DNA of 64,000 nt. It comes from JBBIIC01 sp037446725 (GTDB taxonomy: Bacteria > Actinomycetota > Coriobacteriia > Anaerosomatales > SLCP01). Below, one piece after another: positions 16,582-24,574 of the stretch (within the stretch, counting starts at the first letter, position 1; each line of letters opens with the position of its first letter). The notes under the pieces were generated by a model that made no database searches, was not told the DNA's origin, and saw nothing but the letters and a program-made list of their open reading frames with translations. The translations under genes and the position numbers were made by a program. The stretch lies in NCBI GenBank assembly GCA_037446725.1, contig JBBIIC010000005.1:62001-126000 (forward strand), in the 5' to 3' direction.

Positions 16582-17600
16582 CGCCGCCCGCTCCCGCGCA
16601 CGAGCAGCCAGATGAAGAACGGCGCGCCGATGAGCGCGGTGACGATGCCGACCGGGATCTCGACCGGCGCGAGCACCGTGCGCGCCGCGAGGTCGGCTAG
16701 CACCATGACGATCGCCCCGCCGATCGCAGAGGCGGGAAGCAGCATCCGGTGGTCCGGGCCGATCACAAGCCGCACCATGTGCGGGGTCATCAGGCCCACG
16801 AACCCGATGAGCCCGGAGACCGCGACCGCGGCCGCGACGAGCAGCGCCCCGGCGCCGAGCAGCACCTGCTTGAAGCGCTCGACATCGACACCGAGCTCGC
16901 CTGCCCGCTCCTCACCGAGCAGCATCAGGTTGAGCTCGCGCGTCGCGGTCATCGGGATGGCAAGTCCGATCGCGAGCATGGGCGTGACCATGAAGACGTA
17001 CGGCCACGACGCGGCTGTCAGCCCTCCCATCATCCAGAAGACGACCGACGCCATCGACTCGCGGAAGAACACCATCACGAACGAGGTGAGCGCCGAGAGC
17101 GCGTAGGAGATCGCCACGCCCGCGAGCAGGAGCGAGGTCACGTCGAGCGTGCCGCGCAGTGAGGCGAGGCGCACCACGAGCACGATCGTCAGCAGCGCGC
17201 CCACGAATGCTCCGGCCGGCACCACTCCGAAGCGCAGGGCGGTGACCGACGCGGTCGCGGTGAGCGCGATCACCGCGCCGAGGCCGGCGCCGGCAGACAT
17301 GCCGAGGATGTAGGGGTCGGCGAGCGGATTGCGGAAGAGCGCCTGGTAGAGGACGCCGGCCGAGGCGAGGCACGCTCCCACGAGCGCGGCGAGGAGCACG
17401 CGCGGCAGGCGGATGTCGACGATAACCGCGTCGCCTGCCGCGCGTGCCTCGCCGGTGATCGCGCGGGAGACGGCGCCCGTGATCTCCCCCGGACCGACAC
17501 TCACCGCCCCGAACCCGACCGCGACAAGCATCGCGAGCGCGAGCGCTGCGAGCAGCACGGCGATCAGCGTGGCGCGACGGATGCGGGTCGGAGCGGTCAT
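16578..17600 (-). CDS. btuC: Cobalamin ABC transporter permease BtuC (FecCD family)
   Basis: A 340-residue permease with about ten membrane helices. RLPRVLLAALVGACLASAG, FRNPLADPYILGMSAGAGLGA and GLMTPHMVRLVIGPDHR are hallmark segments of the FecCD/BtuC family. The ATG at 17600 is preferred because the family N-terminal helix begins there; an AGGAGGG lies somewhat far (11 bases) upstream, so a slightly earlier start is possible. It sits between btuF and btuD in a riboswitch-controlled operon. Confidence 0.88.
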   Translation of the reverse strand: MTAPTRIRRATLIAVLLAALALAMLVAVGFGAVSVGPGEITGAVSRAITGEARAAGDAVIVDIRLPRVLLAALVGACLASAGVLYQALFRNPLADPYILGMSAGAGLGAVIALTATASVTALRFGVVPAGAFVGALLTIVLVVRLASLRGTLDVTSLLLAGVAISYALSALTSFVMVFFRESMASVVFWMMGGLTAASWPYVFMVTPMLAIGLAIPMTATRELNLMLLGEERAGELGVDVERFKQVLLGAGALLVAAAVAVSGLIGFVGLMTPHMVRLVIGPDHRMLLPASAIGGAIVMVLADLAARTVLAPVEIPVGIVTALIGAPFFIWLLVRGSGRR

Positions 17601-17616
17601 GCGCGTGGCGGCCCTC

Positions 17617-18588
17617 CTAGAAGGCGTCAGGGTGGAGCGCCTCGGCGATCTGGCGCACACCCTGGACCACCCGCGGGCCGGGACGGCTCACGAGGTTGTC
17701 CTCGAGCACGAAGACCCGGCCGGTGCGCACCGCGTCGATGTCAGCGTACCCGGGTCGCGACGCGACCGCCTCGGGGTCGGACATCGAGCCGAGGGTGGCG
17801 AGGTAGACCACCGGATCCTCGGCCACGAGCTGCTCCACGGAGTAGGCCACGTAGCCCTCTTGTGTGACGACGTTCGCGCCACCGGCCGCGATGATGAGGT
17901 CGTGCAGGAGCGTGCCCGGTCCGGCTGTGAAGAGCGGGTCCTGGGCGATCTCGAGGAAGACGGGGACGGGCGTCTCGTCGCCGACGGCTGCGGTGATCTC
18001 GTCGAGATCCGAGCGCATCGAGGAGACGACCAGGTCGGCCTCCCCGGTAGCGCCGGTGACCGCGCCGACCATCTCTATCGATGCAAAGAGCGACTCGAGA
18101 TCGGCCGGGTCGACCGCCACGACCACCGCGCCGAGGTCTTCGAGCTGCCCGACCACGTCGGCCTGCACGCCGGCGGTGGCGAGCACCAGGTCGGGCTCGG
18201 CGGCGGCGACCGCCTCGAGGTTGGGGCTCGCGAAGTCCCCGACGATGTCGATCGAGGCGACCTCGGGCGGGTAGTCGTCGAACGAGGTGACACCGACCAG
18301 CCGGTCGATCAGGCCGAGGGCGGAGACGATCTCCGTGTTGGCAGGCGCGAGACTCACGATGCGCTGCGGCTCGGACTCGACGGTGACCTCCCGGCCGGCG
18401 TCGTCGGTGACGGTGACCGGGAACGCGGGCGCCGGGGCCTGCGCCTCGGGGGCGCCGGTCTCGGGTGCGGCCGTCTCAGAAGTGCCGCCGCACCCGGCAA
18501 GCGCGAGCGCGAGAACGAGGGCGAGCAGGGCTGCGGTGAACGTGCGGGCGGTGCGGGCGGTGCGGGCGGTGCCAGATGCGCCGTACAT
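17617..18588 (-). CDS. btuF: Cobalamin-binding lipoprotein BtuF
   Basis: A 323-residue ABC substrate-binding protein of the BtuF/FepB helical-backbone class. It has a lipoprotein signal ending LALAGC, then a linker rich in Ala/Pro/Glu. The mature part has PQRIVSLAPANTEIVSALGL, GDFASPNLEAVAAAEPDLVLA and AEDPVVYLATLGSM, typical of BtuF. ATG at 18588 has AGGAGG just upstream. Three copies of GCGGGCGGT near the start encode RTARTART before the signal core. It is first in btuF-btuC-btuD behind a cobalamin riboswitch and hairpin. Confidence 0.87.
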   Translation of the reverse strand: MYGASGTARTARTARTFTAALLALVLALALAGCGGTSETAAPETGAPEAQAPAPAFPVTVTDDAGREVTVESEPQRIVSLAPANTEIVSALGLIDRLVGVTSFDDYPPEVASIDIVGDFASPNLEAVAAAEPDLVLATAGVQADVVGQLEDLGAVVVAVDPADLESLFASIEMVGAVTGATGEADLVVSSMRSDLDEITAAVGDETPVPVFLEIAQDPLFTAGPGTLLHDLIIAAGGANVVTQEGYVAYSVEQLVAEDPVVYLATLGSMSDPEAVASRPGYADIDAVRTGRVFVLEDNLVSRPGPRVVQGVRQIAEALHPDAF

Positions 18589-18629
18589 GTGACCTCCTGT
18601 CGGTGTCCGTCGCGGCCGCCGGCACGCGA

Positions 18630-18661
18630 AAGACCCGCCACTCGAGGTGAGTGCGGGTCTT
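18630..18661 (-). terminator. Hairpin between cobalamin riboswitch and btuF
   Basis: AAGACCCGC (18630-18638) pairs with GCGGGTCTT (18653-18661), continued inward by ACTC/GAGT with one bulged C. On the minus strand the stem is followed by TTTC. It lies between the riboswitch core and the btuF ribosome-binding site, where the expression platform should be, so it probably acts as a regulated terminator. The T-run is short. Confidence 0.6.
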
Positions 18662-18764
18662 CGGGTGCTGGCGAGTCGGGTTCGTGCGCCGGTCCGGTGG
18701 AGAGGTGGTGCGGTCGTACTGCCGGCGTCGCGATCAAGCCTCGTTTCCTCGAAGGCCGCGTCGC

Positions 18765-18905
18765 GCGTCTCCCGGCAGGTCTCCTGACTTCGGGGGCTCT
18801 CAAAGCCCCGCTTCACAGTGGCGGGTCCGTGCCGGATTCTCACCGGCTTCCCTATTCTCCCGCGATCGCGGGCACCGGGGGACGCATCTATCCAGTTGTG
18901 GGACG
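18765..18905 (-). promoter_or_regulatory. Cobalamin (adenosylcobalamin-type) riboswitch
   Basis: Minus-strand RNA carries the cobalamin riboswitch core. The conserved B12 box (GCCACTG) is at 18822-18816, preceded by GGGAAGCCGGTGAGAATCCG-type sequence. The near-invariant 3' segment GAAGTCAGGAGACCTGCC is within 18793-18771. The aptamer is followed by a hairpin and then btuF, so corrinoid binding should shut off btuFCD. Outer boundaries are approximate. Confidence 0.93.
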
Positions 18906-18974
18906 CATCGTAGCGCAGCGGGACGTGCGACGGAAGGGGTTTCCGCCCCACCCCGCGCGAGCGCCGGGCTTCGC

Positions 18975-19628
18975 TCAGGCGGCCTGGTCCTCGGCCAGTC
19001 GGGCTGCCGCTTCTTCGGCGGTCGGTACGAGCGAGGAGATGACCATGGCCGCCAGTAGCCCCGCGGCAAACAGCGAGCCAACGATGCCGAAGAACGGTAT
19101 CTGGATCTCCGGCCCCGAGTTCATGACCGGATTGTCGGGGTGCACGAAGTTGCGCGCGCCGAGGATTAGCGTCCACAGGATGCCGGCCATCGCGACGTCG
19201 GCAAGCGACGAGTACAGCCGCTTGCCGATGACGAAGTCGACCGCAAGCACGATCCCCGCGGCAAGCATGATCCAGAACGTCGCCTGCAGGCGGGGCTCGG
19301 CAAAGTTGATGCTGTTCCACGCCAGGCGCGACGAGAGCAGTCCAAGCCCGGTGTTGACCACCCACCAGGGAACGGCGAGGTAGCGGAAGGCCGCCCCGAC
19401 GCAGTAGACGGGGTCGCGCCGCGTCGCCAGATAGACCAGCCCGGCAACACCCGCGAGCGTGAACATCGCCATGTTCACCCAGGTGGAAGCGCCATGGAAG
19501 ATGACGAGTCGCACGAGTTCGCCGAGCTGCAGGACGGGCGGCATGTTCCACGTCAGGTATCCCGCGACCGCAAGCAGGACGAGTACCGCGCCGAGCATGA
19601 TGCGGCGCGCAACCGGAGTGAGGGTCAT
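18975..19628 (-). CDS. CcmC/CcsA-like membrane protein (divergent cytochrome c biogenesis)
   Basis: A 217-residue protein with about six membrane helices. The segment RLVIFHGASTWVNMAMFTLAG resembles the first conserved His region of CcmC (the heme-handling IHVPAAW region). The later GARNFVHPDNPV offers a second loop His. The tryptophan-rich WWD motif of canonical CcmC/CcsA is not evident, so this is a divergent member or a relative. A heme-transfer role would suit the multiheme cytochromes in this window, but none is adjacent. It lies just upstream of the btu operon riboswitch on the same strand. Confidence 0.5.
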   Translation of the reverse strand: MTLTPVARRIMLGAVLVLLAVAGYLTWNMPPVLQLGELVRLVIFHGASTWVNMAMFTLAGVAGLVYLATRRDPVYCVGAAFRYLAVPWWVVNTGLGLLSSRLAWNSINFAEPRLQATFWIMLAAGIVLAVDFVIGKRLYSSLADVAMAGILWTLILGARNFVHPDNPVMNSGPEIQIPFFGIVGSLFAAGLLAAMVISSLVPTAEEAAARLAEDQAA

Positions 19629-19683
19629 CGAGCGGCTCCGTTCGTACGAGGAAGTGGTGCGTCAGGCCGGACGCATCATTCTA

Positions 19684-20676
19684 TCAGGCAGCGTTGCTGC
19701 CGAGGGAGGGGCTCGCCGAAGGGGCGGCCGCCGGTGCGGCGGCTGCGGGGGCGGCTGCCGTATCGGCGGGACGCACATCGCTGTGCGCGGCCGCCGGGGC
19801 GCCGCGGAGTGCCGGGCGCGACGACGCCACCAGGACGCCCGCGATGACGACGAGGCCGCCGGCGACCGCCAGCAGGCTCGGCACCTCGCCGATCCACACC
19901 CAGGCGACGCCGAGTCCGGCCACGGGCACGAGATACAGGCCGCGCGCGGCGACGCTCGGCGGCAGCACTGAGATAGCCCGCGACCAGGTCACGTAGGCCA
20001 GCGCCGCGGGCAGCAGCGCCATGTAGGCGAGGGTGGCCAGGCCGGCCGGAGGCACCGAAGGCAGCGCGGCGAGCGCGCCCGGGGCCCAGACGACGAAGGG
20101 CAGCGATCCAGAAACGATCGCATAGGTGGTGACCTCGAGCGGCGAGTAGCGCGCGAACAGCGGCCTGGACACGATGACGTAGCCGGCGAACGACGCGGCC
20201 GCGAGTATGACGAGGCCCGCGTGTGCCGGGCTTCCGCCGAATCCGCCGCGCGCGATGCCAAGCAACGCGACGCCGCCCATGCTGACGGCGAGTCCGGCCC
20301 AGAGGCGCCACGTCGCCCGCTCGAGGCGCAGCGCCGCGGCAAGCGCGGTGGTGAGGGCGGGCGCGAGGTTGATGAGTAGCCCGCCGGTGCCGGCGCTGAG
20401 CCCGGTCTGGCCGAAGGCGAGCGCGACCTGGTACACGCTGAAACCCAGCGCTCCGGCCAGCGCGATGGCGGGCAGATCGCGGGCGGCGGGAAGCCGCATC
20501 CCCGTGAGCAGACCGTAGCCGACGAGCACGAGCGAGGCGATCGCCCAGCGCAGGAAGACGAGGTGGCCCGGGGTGAAGTGCACGAGCGATGCGCGCAGGC
20601 CCGCGAACGTCGTCGACCAGACGATGAGCGTGAACACCAACGCAGCCACCGTCGCAATACCGTACCGCCGTGCCAT
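19684..20676 (-). CDS. EamA/DMT-superfamily transporter
   Basis: A 330-residue drug/metabolite exporter with ten predicted helices in two EamA repeats; LVFTLIVWSTTFAGLRASL and FLRWAIASLVLVGYG are typical of the first. The C-terminus is a low-complexity Ala/Pro/Ser tail of about 30 residues after the last helix, unusual for the family. ATG at 20676 follows AAGGAGG. It is divergent from an Lrp/AsnC-family gene, a common arrangement for amino acid exporters, so an amino acid substrate is plausible. Confidence 0.85.
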   Translation of the reverse strand: MARRYGIATVAALVFTLIVWSTTFAGLRASLVHFTPGHLVFLRWAIASLVLVGYGLLTGMRLPAARDLPAIALAGALGFSVYQVALAFGQTGLSAGTGGLLINLAPALTTALAAALRLERATWRLWAGLAVSMGGVALLGIARGGFGGSPAHAGLVILAAASFAGYVIVSRPLFARYSPLEVTTYAIVSGSLPFVVWAPGALAALPSVPPAGLATLAYMALLPAALAYVTWSRAISVLPPSVAARGLYLVPVAGLGVAWVWIGEVPSLLAVAGGLVVIAGVLVASSRPALRGAPAAAHSDVRPADTAAAPAAAAPAAAPSASPSLGSNAA

Positions 20677-20811
20677 CCCTGCCACCTCCTTCATGGGTCC
20701 GCACATTCTATGCGGGTGAGAGGGACAAGTGGAGGGCTTGTCGAAAGTCAAAGGTGCGAAGTGCTATGGTATCGATGTATCTTGCGATTTATCGCTTTCG
20801 AAGGGAAGGTC

Positions 20812-21252
20812 ATGGACGAGATCAACCGCCATATTGTCACCTTGCTCCAGGAAGACGCCCGCATCTCGTTCGCCGAACTCGGTCGCGAGGTCGGGCTGAC
20901 GCCCCCCGCGGTGGCGGAGCGTGTGCGCCGGCTCGAGTCGGACGGAATCATCAGCGGCTACCACGCGCACATCAATCTCGAGAAGGCCGGGCGCGGCATG
21001 GTGGCCTTCATCCGGCTGACCTCCCCGCATGAGCTCGGCAGGCAGCTCTCGACGCTCGTCACCGAGATTCCCGAGGTGCTCGAGTTCCACCACGTCACCG
21101 GAGGTGAGGGATTCATCCTCAAGCTCGCCGTCGGCTCCGTCGCCCACCTGGAGCGGGTCATCGCACGTCTGCTCCCCTTCGGGCAGACCAATACCTCGAT
21201 CGTGCTCTCCTCCCCGGTCACCTGGCGCCGCATCGACTTCCCCGAGGAGTAG
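20812..21252 (+). CDS. Lrp/AsnC-family transcriptional regulator
   Basis: A 146-residue one-domain-plus-RAM regulator. The HTH is at residues 1-60 (MDEINRHIVTLLQEDARIS, LGREVGLTPPAVAERVRRLESDGIISGY) and the ligand-sensing RAM domain at about 65-140, with EVLEFHHVTGGEGFILKLAV. ATG at 20812 has GGGAAGG upstream. It probably controls the divergent DMT exporter in response to an amino acid. A hairpin terminator follows at 21303. Confidence 0.9.
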   Translation: MDEINRHIVTLLQEDARISFAELGREVGLTPPAVAERVRRLESDGIISGYHAHINLEKAGRGMVAFIRLTSPHELGRQLSTLVTEIPEVLEFHHVTGGEGFILKLAVGSVAHLERVIARLLPFGQTNTSIVLSSPVTWRRIDFPEE

Positions 21253-21302
21253 ACTGCCCGGCAGGCCCGGCCCGGTTCGCCTGAAACCGGCGCACGCACG
21301 AA

Positions 21303-21327
21303 GAAGGGCCCCTCAGCGGGGCCCTTC
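21303..21327. terminator. Bidirectional terminator hairpin
   Basis: A perfect 10-bp stem GAAGGGCCCC/GGGGCCCTTC with loop TCAGC lies between the 3' ends of the Lrp gene (+) and the next minus-strand gene. The A/T ends of the stem give short U-runs on either strand. Confidence 0.75.
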
Positions 21328-21352
21328 CGTGGTTCATCGGAAGCTGGTGCGA

Positions 21353-22009
21353 CTACTCGGTCGGTTCGGGTACAGCGGTTCCGGTGTCTTCCTCTGAACC
21401 GCTCTCAGGAAGGAGGGTCCCCGTCTCCTCCTCAGATCCCTCGGTGGGGTCTTCGATCGCCGGGTCCTCACCCGCCGGATCGGGCTCGGCCTCGATGCCG
21501 AGCCAGCCCATGAACTTCGCGAGCACGTTGAGAAGCCCGGCGGGCACCACGGACTGTCTGCCCTCGGCGATACGCGCCTCGGCGCGCTCGATGTTCGCGA
21601 GGATGCGCGAGAGCGCGTTCGCGACACCGGTGAGCTTGACGGGCGCGCCGGGCTCCGCCGAACCGCTCGGCTCCACCGAACCGCTCGGCTCGAAGGAGGA
21701 TACGGCGGCCGCACCGGCGGCCTTGCGCTCTGCCTTGGCCGCGGCGCGCTCGGCCTTCATGGCAGCCTTCTCGGCCTTCTTCGCGGCTTTGTCGGAGGCT
21801 TTGTCGGCGGCGGCGGGATCGGCGGCGTCCTCGTCGAACGGCTCCTCTGTGTCGGAGGCGGCCGGCGGGGCCACCTTGTTTGCCTGTCCCGGCGGAGTGG
21901 CGCCCGGGCCCTTGCCCGCGGGGGGCCCACCTTTGGCCAGCGCGGCGACGGGCAACGCGAGCGTCACTGACAGAACGACGATGAGTGCGAATGTAGCGGC
22001 CTTCTTCAT
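21353..22009 (-). CDS. Secreted low-complexity Ala/Lys/Glu-rich protein, unknown
   Basis: A 218-residue exported protein with a cleavable signal peptide (MKKAATFALIVVLSV... ending ALAKG). Then follow a Pro/Gly-rich segment, a charged KAEKAAMKAERAAAKAERK helix that could be a coiled coil, short EPSGS repeats, a folded-looking core (LTGVANALSRILANIERAEARI), and an acidic Glu/Pro/Thr tail. ATG at 22009 has GGAGGAGG upstream. I recognise no family; the layout suggests a cell-envelope-associated protein. Confidence 0.65.
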   Translation of the reverse strand: MKKAATFALIVVLSVTLALPVAALAKGGPPAGKGPGATPPGQANKVAPPAASDTEEPFDEDAADPAAADKASDKAAKKAEKAAMKAERAAAKAERKAAGAAAVSSFEPSGSVEPSGSAEPGAPVKLTGVANALSRILANIERAEARIAEGRQSVVPAGLLNVLAKFMGWLGIEAEPDPAGEDPAIEDPTEGSEEETGTLLPESGSEEDTGTAVPEPTE

Positions 22010-22176
22010 GCCGGACCTCCTCCGTACGCACGCATCCGGCAACGCGCACGGATGCTTCTGCAGACACGCATCGGCACCGCCGATGGCCGGCTTCGTGTCG
22101 CAGGTCACACGAGGAAGGGTTTCCGGCGGGCCCTCGCGACGGCGTGGCGCACGCCGGCACACCACCCCCGGTCGTG

Positions 22177-23613
22177 CTAGAGGGCGCGTGAGGCCAGCCG
22201 CGCGACCGAGTTGCGGAACCTCGCGAACACGTTCTCGCGTTCGAGCTGCTCGAGCGTCAGCTCGCGGCAGGAGGCCATGTCGGCCTCGAACTGCGCTTCG
22301 ACCCGGCGCGTGATCTCCTCGTCGTAGATGAACACCATGAGCTCGTCATGAAGGCTGAACGAGCGCACGTCTATGTTGGCGGTGCCCAGCGCGCAGAAGG
22401 TCGAGTCGACGGCGAGCGACTTGGCGTGGAAGAAGCCCGCCGTGTACTGGTAGAAGCGCCCACCGGCGGCGAGCACCTTCGGGATGTAGGTGCTCGCCGC
22501 CCATAACGCGATCTTCTTGTCGGGAACGCCGGTCATCATGAAGCGCAGGTCGATGCCGCCGAGCCCGGCGGTGAGCAGCGCGTCGTGGAAAGACTGGTCC
22601 GGAACGAAGTACGGGGACTGGATGTAGACCGAGCGGTCCGCGCTCGCCACCGCGTGCAGGAACGTCTGCTTGACCGACTCCCACTGGTCGCCGACACCGG
22701 AGTGCACGAGTTGCAGCATGATCGCCGCATCGGGGTCGGCAAGCTCCTGGCGCGGGAAGTACCGCTCGGTCCAGAGGTTCTCCTTGCGGTTGACGAACCA
22801 GCGCTCGACGAACAGGCGCTGCAGCTCGGCGACGAACGGCCCGCACACCCGCACGTGCGTGTCGCGCCACGTCTCGAAACGCTTCCCGCCGTCGATGTAC
22901 TCCTGCCCCATGTTCATGCCGCCGGTGTAGCCGACACGCCCGTCGATGACCGAGATCTTCAGGTGGTTGCGGTAGTTGATCTCGTTGAGCTTCGTGAGGT
23001 CCGCCTCCACCTTCACGCCTGCCCGCTCAAGGGACTTGAGCTCGTCTTTCGGGTAGCGCAGCGAGCCGAAGAAGTCGTACATGACGCGGCACTGCACGCC
23101 CTCGGCCGCCTTGCGGCGGAGCACCCCGGCCACGCGCGCGGTGAGTTCGTCACGCTCCCAGATGAAGTACTGCAGGTGGATGTGGTCGGTGGCGGCCTCC
23201 ATGTCGAAGATGAGCCGGTCGAACTTCTCGGCGCCGTCGATGAAGATCTCGACCGATGTCGCCGGCAGCGGGAACCCGTCGCTCTGTCGCTCGATCATCG
23301 TGATGATCTTGGCGACGTCGGTCCCGTCGTGGCGGGCACGGCGCTCGTTGGACCACAGCAGGTGCTCGCCGTAGATCGCCGGCAGGACGCGGTGTGCCTC
23401 GGCGTCGTTGAGGGCGTCGATGCGTCGGCGGTAGCGCTGCCAGGGCCAGACGCGGCCGGCGAAGAAGTAGAGCGGGATGCCGACGATCGGCAGAAACAGC
23501 AGGATGAGAAGCCAGGCAAGCGTCGTCGACGGGTCGCGGTCCTCGTAGATGAGGATGACCACGACGACGACGATGTAGAAGGCGATGAGCGGGGCTACGA
23601 GCTCGTTCAGCAT
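22177..23613 (-). CDS. cls: Cardiolipin synthase (phospholipase D family)
   Basis: A 478-residue membrane enzyme joining two phosphatidylglycerols (or PG and CDP-DAG) into cardiolipin. Two N-terminal helices (residues 1-60, with the EDRDPSTTLAWLLILLFLP segment) precede two PLD domains. HKD motif one is HLKISVIDGRVGYTGGMN and motif two is HAKSLAVDSTFCALGTANID. The ATG at 23613 is where the Cls family begins. The frame stays open upstream only because it runs into the stub of an unrelated dead gene (23657-23970); a 553-residue call would be chimeric. Confidence 0.92.
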   Translation of the reverse strand: MLNELVAPLIAFYIVVVVVILIYEDRDPSTTLAWLLILLFLPIVGIPLYFFAGRVWPWQRYRRRIDALNDAEAHRVLPAIYGEHLLWSNERRARHDGTDVAKIITMIERQSDGFPLPATSVEIFIDGAEKFDRLIFDMEAATDHIHLQYFIWERDELTARVAGVLRRKAAEGVQCRVMYDFFGSLRYPKDELKSLERAGVKVEADLTKLNEINYRNHLKISVIDGRVGYTGGMNMGQEYIDGGKRFETWRDTHVRVCGPFVAELQRLFVERWFVNRKENLWTERYFPRQELADPDAAIMLQLVHSGVGDQWESVKQTFLHAVASADRSVYIQSPYFVPDQSFHDALLTAGLGGIDLRFMMTGVPDKKIALWAASTYIPKVLAAGGRFYQYTAGFFHAKSLAVDSTFCALGTANIDVRSFSLHDELMVFIYDEEITRRVEAQFEADMASCRELTLEQLERENVFARFRNSVARLASRAL

Positions 23614-23656
23614 GCCGCCAGTGTACCCGAGGGTGTGCGGACGGCGGCCGGACCGG

Positions 23657-23970
23657 TTAGCGCCGCCGCGCCCGGAGATCGCATGCACCGCATCCATGTG
23701 GATGGCGTCGACGTCCGGGCGCTCTTCGCGGTCGACCTTCACGGGCACGAAGTTCGTGTTGAGCAGCAGGGCGGTCGCGGTGTCGTCGAAGCTCTCGTGC
23801 TCCATGACGTGACACCAGTGACACGCCGAGTAGCCCACACCGAGGAAGATCGGCTTGTCTTCCGCACGAGCGCGCTCGAACGCCTCGGGCCCTCATGGAT
23901 GCCAGTCGACGGGGTTGCCCGAAAGCTGGAGCGGGTAGGGGCTGGTCTAGGCGGCGAGGCGGTTCGGCAT
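23657..23970 (-). pseudogene. Dead N-terminal fragment of a YyaL/DUF255 thioredoxin-domain protein
   Basis: Minus-strand translation from ATG 23970 reads as the N-terminus of the YyaL/spermatogenesis-associated-20 family: MPNRLAA, stop, TSPYPLQLSGNPVDWHP, stop, then FERARAEDKPIFLGV, GYSACHWCHVMEHES (the CxxC-type active site), VKVDREERPDVDAI and the start of the GRGG motif. In-frame stops are TAG at 23947-23949 and TGA at 23893-23895, replacing codon 8 and the usual Trp codon. Homology ends abruptly after GRGG, so the rest of a roughly 650-residue protein is deleted. The remnant runs in frame into cls. Confidence 0.88.
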
Positions 23971-24001
23971 CGGCAGCTCCGGTCTGGTGCGGGCGATGCC
24001 G

Positions 24002-24433
24002 CTAGGGGGAGACGAGCCCGGGTGGGATAGGCAGCGGACGGATCTCGTCGTATGCGCCGATGACGCGCACGGCGTCGGCGCGGCCCTGCGGCGGATATGA
24101 CTCGGCTATCGCCCCGGAGACCCAGACGTCAACGACGTCGCGCACCTCGAGGTCCGCAAACTCGATGAGCTCGCCTTCGCGATCGAACACCTCGGTGTTC
24201 TCGTCGATGCTGGCCGCGATCGAGTCGAGCTCGAGAACCTCGCCGAGCGAGTCGTGCCAGACCACGAGGACGACGCCGCCGGATTCATCGCCGGGCGTGA
24301 TCTCGGTGATGACGCCTCGGATGGTCGGATCGGTGTCGGGCGGGGTGGGGGCACAACCGGCGACGCCCAGTCCGACAGCCAGCATCAGGGCGGCCAACAG
24401 TGCCGCGCGGGCGCGTACACAGCGAACGCGCAT
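24002..24433 (-). CDS. Small lipoprotein, unknown (DUF3221-like)
   Basis: A 143-residue lipoprotein with lipobox GVAGC. The mature part opens IRGVITEITPGDESGGVVLVVW, then IDENTEVFDREGELIEFADLEVRDVVDVWV, resembling the small beta-barrel DUF3221/YobA-type proteins. ATG at 24433 follows AAGGGAG. It is monocistronic. Function unknown. Confidence 0.6.
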   Translation of the reverse strand: MRVRCVRARAALLAALMLAVGLGVAGCAPTPPDTDPTIRGVITEITPGDESGGVVLVVWHDSLGEVLELDSIAASIDENTEVFDREGELIEFADLEVRDVVDVWVSGAIAESYPPQGRADAVRVIGAYDEIRPLPIPPGLVSP

Positions 24434-24574
24434 GGTGAGACTCCCTTCGCTTGAGGTGCTGCAGCGAGGCGCTGCCGCACCCCGTCCAATCATACGACGC
24501 CGGGGACGTCATCCCTCGGCACCAGTATGACGAGGTTATGCCCCAACGCGTTCGGTCTGCATCCGTGCCCCCCT

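Noticed and set aside
18541..18569. Tandem GCGGGCGGT repeat as a regulatory or phase-variation repeat
   Set aside because: Nine-base units keep the reading frame and encode RTARTART before the signal-peptide core, so variation would not switch the gene.
17617..19551. A 644-residue frame containing BtuF and about 320 residues of N-terminal extension
   Set aside because: The extension runs antisense to nothing useful, through the riboswitch and the CcmC-like gene. The lipoprotein signal and ribosome-binding site place the start at 18588.
22177..23838. A 553-residue thioredoxin-cardiolipin synthase fusion
   Set aside because: The first 75 residues belong to a dead YyaL gene with upstream stops; Cls similarity starts at the ATG at 23613.
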